In this document: positions 62,757 to 64,000 of the stretch, piece by piece
Numbering within the stretch: the stretch's first letter is position 1
Layout: each line of letters begins with the position of its first letter
NCBI GenBank assembly: GCA_023512835.1
Contig: CM042088.1
Location: 46,450,699-46,514,698 of the forward strand
Direction: 5' to 3'
Origin: Taxillus chinensis
Taxonomy: Eukaryota > Streptophyta > Magnoliopsida > Santalales > Loranthaceae
Length of the DNA: 64,000 bases
The notes under the pieces: model-generated
Told to the model about the DNA's origin: nothing
The model's database searches: none
What the model saw: the letters and a program-made list of their open reading frames with translations, nothing else
Program-made: the position numbers and the translations under genes

Positions 62757-64000
62757 TGGGAGAAGAAGACAGAAGAGTAATCATAGTGGGGGGAGGTAGC
62801 TCGGGCATGGCGGCGGCGGCGTGCCTGAACAAGCTGTCCATCCCCAACATAGTCCTGGAGAGGGAAGACTGCTTAGCCTCCCTGTGGAAGAAGAAGGCCT
62901 ACGATCGCCTCCACCTCCACCTCAACAAGCAGGTCTGCACCCTCCCCCACATGCCCTTCCCCGATGACTACCCCAAATACGTCCCCAGAGACCTCTTCGT
63001 CCGCTACTTGGACCACTACGCCTCCCGCTTCCACATCCACCCACTCTACCATCGCTCCGTAGAGTCCGCCGCCTACGACCCCGTTTCCCAGCGCTGGCGC
63101 GTCGCCGTCGCGGCCGCCTCCGAGGGGCGAGACCACCGAGAGGAGTTTGTGGGAAGGTTTCTGGTGGCGGCGACGGGGGAGTCCAGCGACGCGTTCGTGC
63201 CGGAGGTGGAGGGGTTGGAGTCATTTCCGGGGACGGTCATCCACTCCACTCACTTCAAATCCGGCAGCCACTTCGCCCGAAGCACCGTTCTCGTCGTGGG
63301 CTCCGGAAACTCCGGCATGGAAATTGCGTTCGATCTCTCCAATTACGGCGCCAACACCTCCATTGCCGTCCGAAGCCCGGTCAGCGATTGTTTGATCATT
63401 CTTACACTCCTTCAATCACTTTTTCTTTATTATATATGCTAATGTCCAATGCTTGCAAGCTAACTATATATTATTTATTATAGAACAATATATATAGATA
63501 ATAATATATATATATAAGTGTGGTTAATTTGTTTGATAATTGATATGATTGATTGATTTTGAGACGTACGTACGTGTTCATACTAGATGCACATACTGTC
63601 CAAGGAGATGATGGATTGGACGGGGTGGCTGATGAAGTATTTGTCGGCTGATAAGGTGGAGTGGCTAATGGTGGCGGCGAGCCGGGTGTGGTACGGCGAC
63701 CTCAGCAGCTACGGCATACGAAGGCCTGCAGAAGGTCCCTTCGCCATGAAGAGAAAGTACGGCAAATATCCCATCATTGACGTCGGTACCATCAAAAAAA
63801 TCAAATCCCGTGAAATTCAAGTACGCTTTCTTAATTATTATTATTATTATCTTCTTCTTCTTCTTCTTCTTCTTCTTCTTCTTTCATTAATTGGTTTTCA
63901 AATGCCTTGCCCGGCCCTGTTGCATGCCCAGGTCTTGCCAGCAGTAAAAAGCATAAGAGGAAGCCAAGTCGTATTTGATAACGGCACGTCGCACCCATTT
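62756..64000 (+). CDS. YUC: YUCCA-type flavin monooxygenase (YUC10/11-like), 5' part only
   Basis: YUCCAs convert indole-3-pyruvate to the auxin indole-3-acetic acid using FAD, NADPH and oxygen. Exons visible: 62756-63379, 63587-63820 and 63932 to the window end (open): 208 + 78 + 23 codons, so roughly three quarters of a family protein of about 380-410 residues. The FAD-binding motif is GGGSSG (residues 12-17), then [35 protein letters not shown] and LPHMPFP. The FMO signature region is [11 protein letters not shown], and the NADPH-binding motif is [20 protein letters not shown]. Exon 2 gives [39 protein letters not shown] and [15 protein letters not shown], typical of the YUC10/11 branch. 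Junctions are GT-AG and in phase 0. The start ATG directly follows an A run. Substrate is inferred from family. Confidence 0.9.
63851..63883. repeat. (CTT)n microsatellite in YUCCA intron 2
   Basis: Perfect trinucleotide tract in the intron between exons 2 and 3. It supplies polypyrimidine sequence some 50 bases before the acceptor. Confidence 0.9.

Overview
The window is nuclear DNA of a flowering plant. The evidence is spliced genes with GT-AG introns of very AT-rich sequence, plant-only families (CONSTANS-like, SWEET, YUCCA, NETWORKED, classical AGP, membrane-anchored ubiquitin-fold), and abundant (TA)n microsatellites. I cannot name the species. I rebuilt all exon structures by hand from splice sites, reading frame and family knowledge; no alignment was run.

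Layout. 1-2.4 kb: a MUB gene (+). 5.06-6.83 kb: a four-exon CONSTANS-like B-box/CCT regulator (+). 6.8-20.6 kb: a long gene-poor, microsatellite-rich stretch holding a 365-bp solo LTR with a 5-bp target duplication, a 347-bp Harbinger-type MITE flanked by TTA, and members of an AT-rich dispersed repeat. 20.57-22.03 kb: a six-exon SWEET sugar transporter (+). 26.9-27.6 kb: a two-exon Gly/Pro/Trp-rich protein with a C-terminal Cys cluster (+). 29.36-32.81 kb: a five-exon Tubby-like F-box protein (-).

34.3-54.16 kb is the most unusual part. It is a tandem array of about 16 degenerate copies of an unrecognised minus-strand gene-like unit. Many copies keep the same upstream region, with telo-box (AAACCCTAA-type), site II (TGGGCC) and TGACGTGG motifs. 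Two size classes exist: about 0.8 kb, which is an internal-deletion derivative, and about 1.45-1.7 kb. A 3.36-kb TG...CA element with a CTTTG target duplication sits in one copy, and the neighbouring copy preserves the empty site.

56.7-58.74 kb: a NET3-type actin-binding NAB/coiled-coil protein (+), convergent with a classical arabinogalactan protein (59.41-59.90 kb, -). 61.65-61.91 kb is an almost pure G tract bracketed by 150-bp direct repeats, and is suspect as assembly. 62.76 kb to the window end: the first three exons of a YUCCA-type flavin monooxygenase (+), cut by the window edge.

The genes are independent transcription units, as expected in a plant. The TA tracts, MITE, LTR elements and the gene-derived array account for most of the non-genic sequence that can be interpreted.
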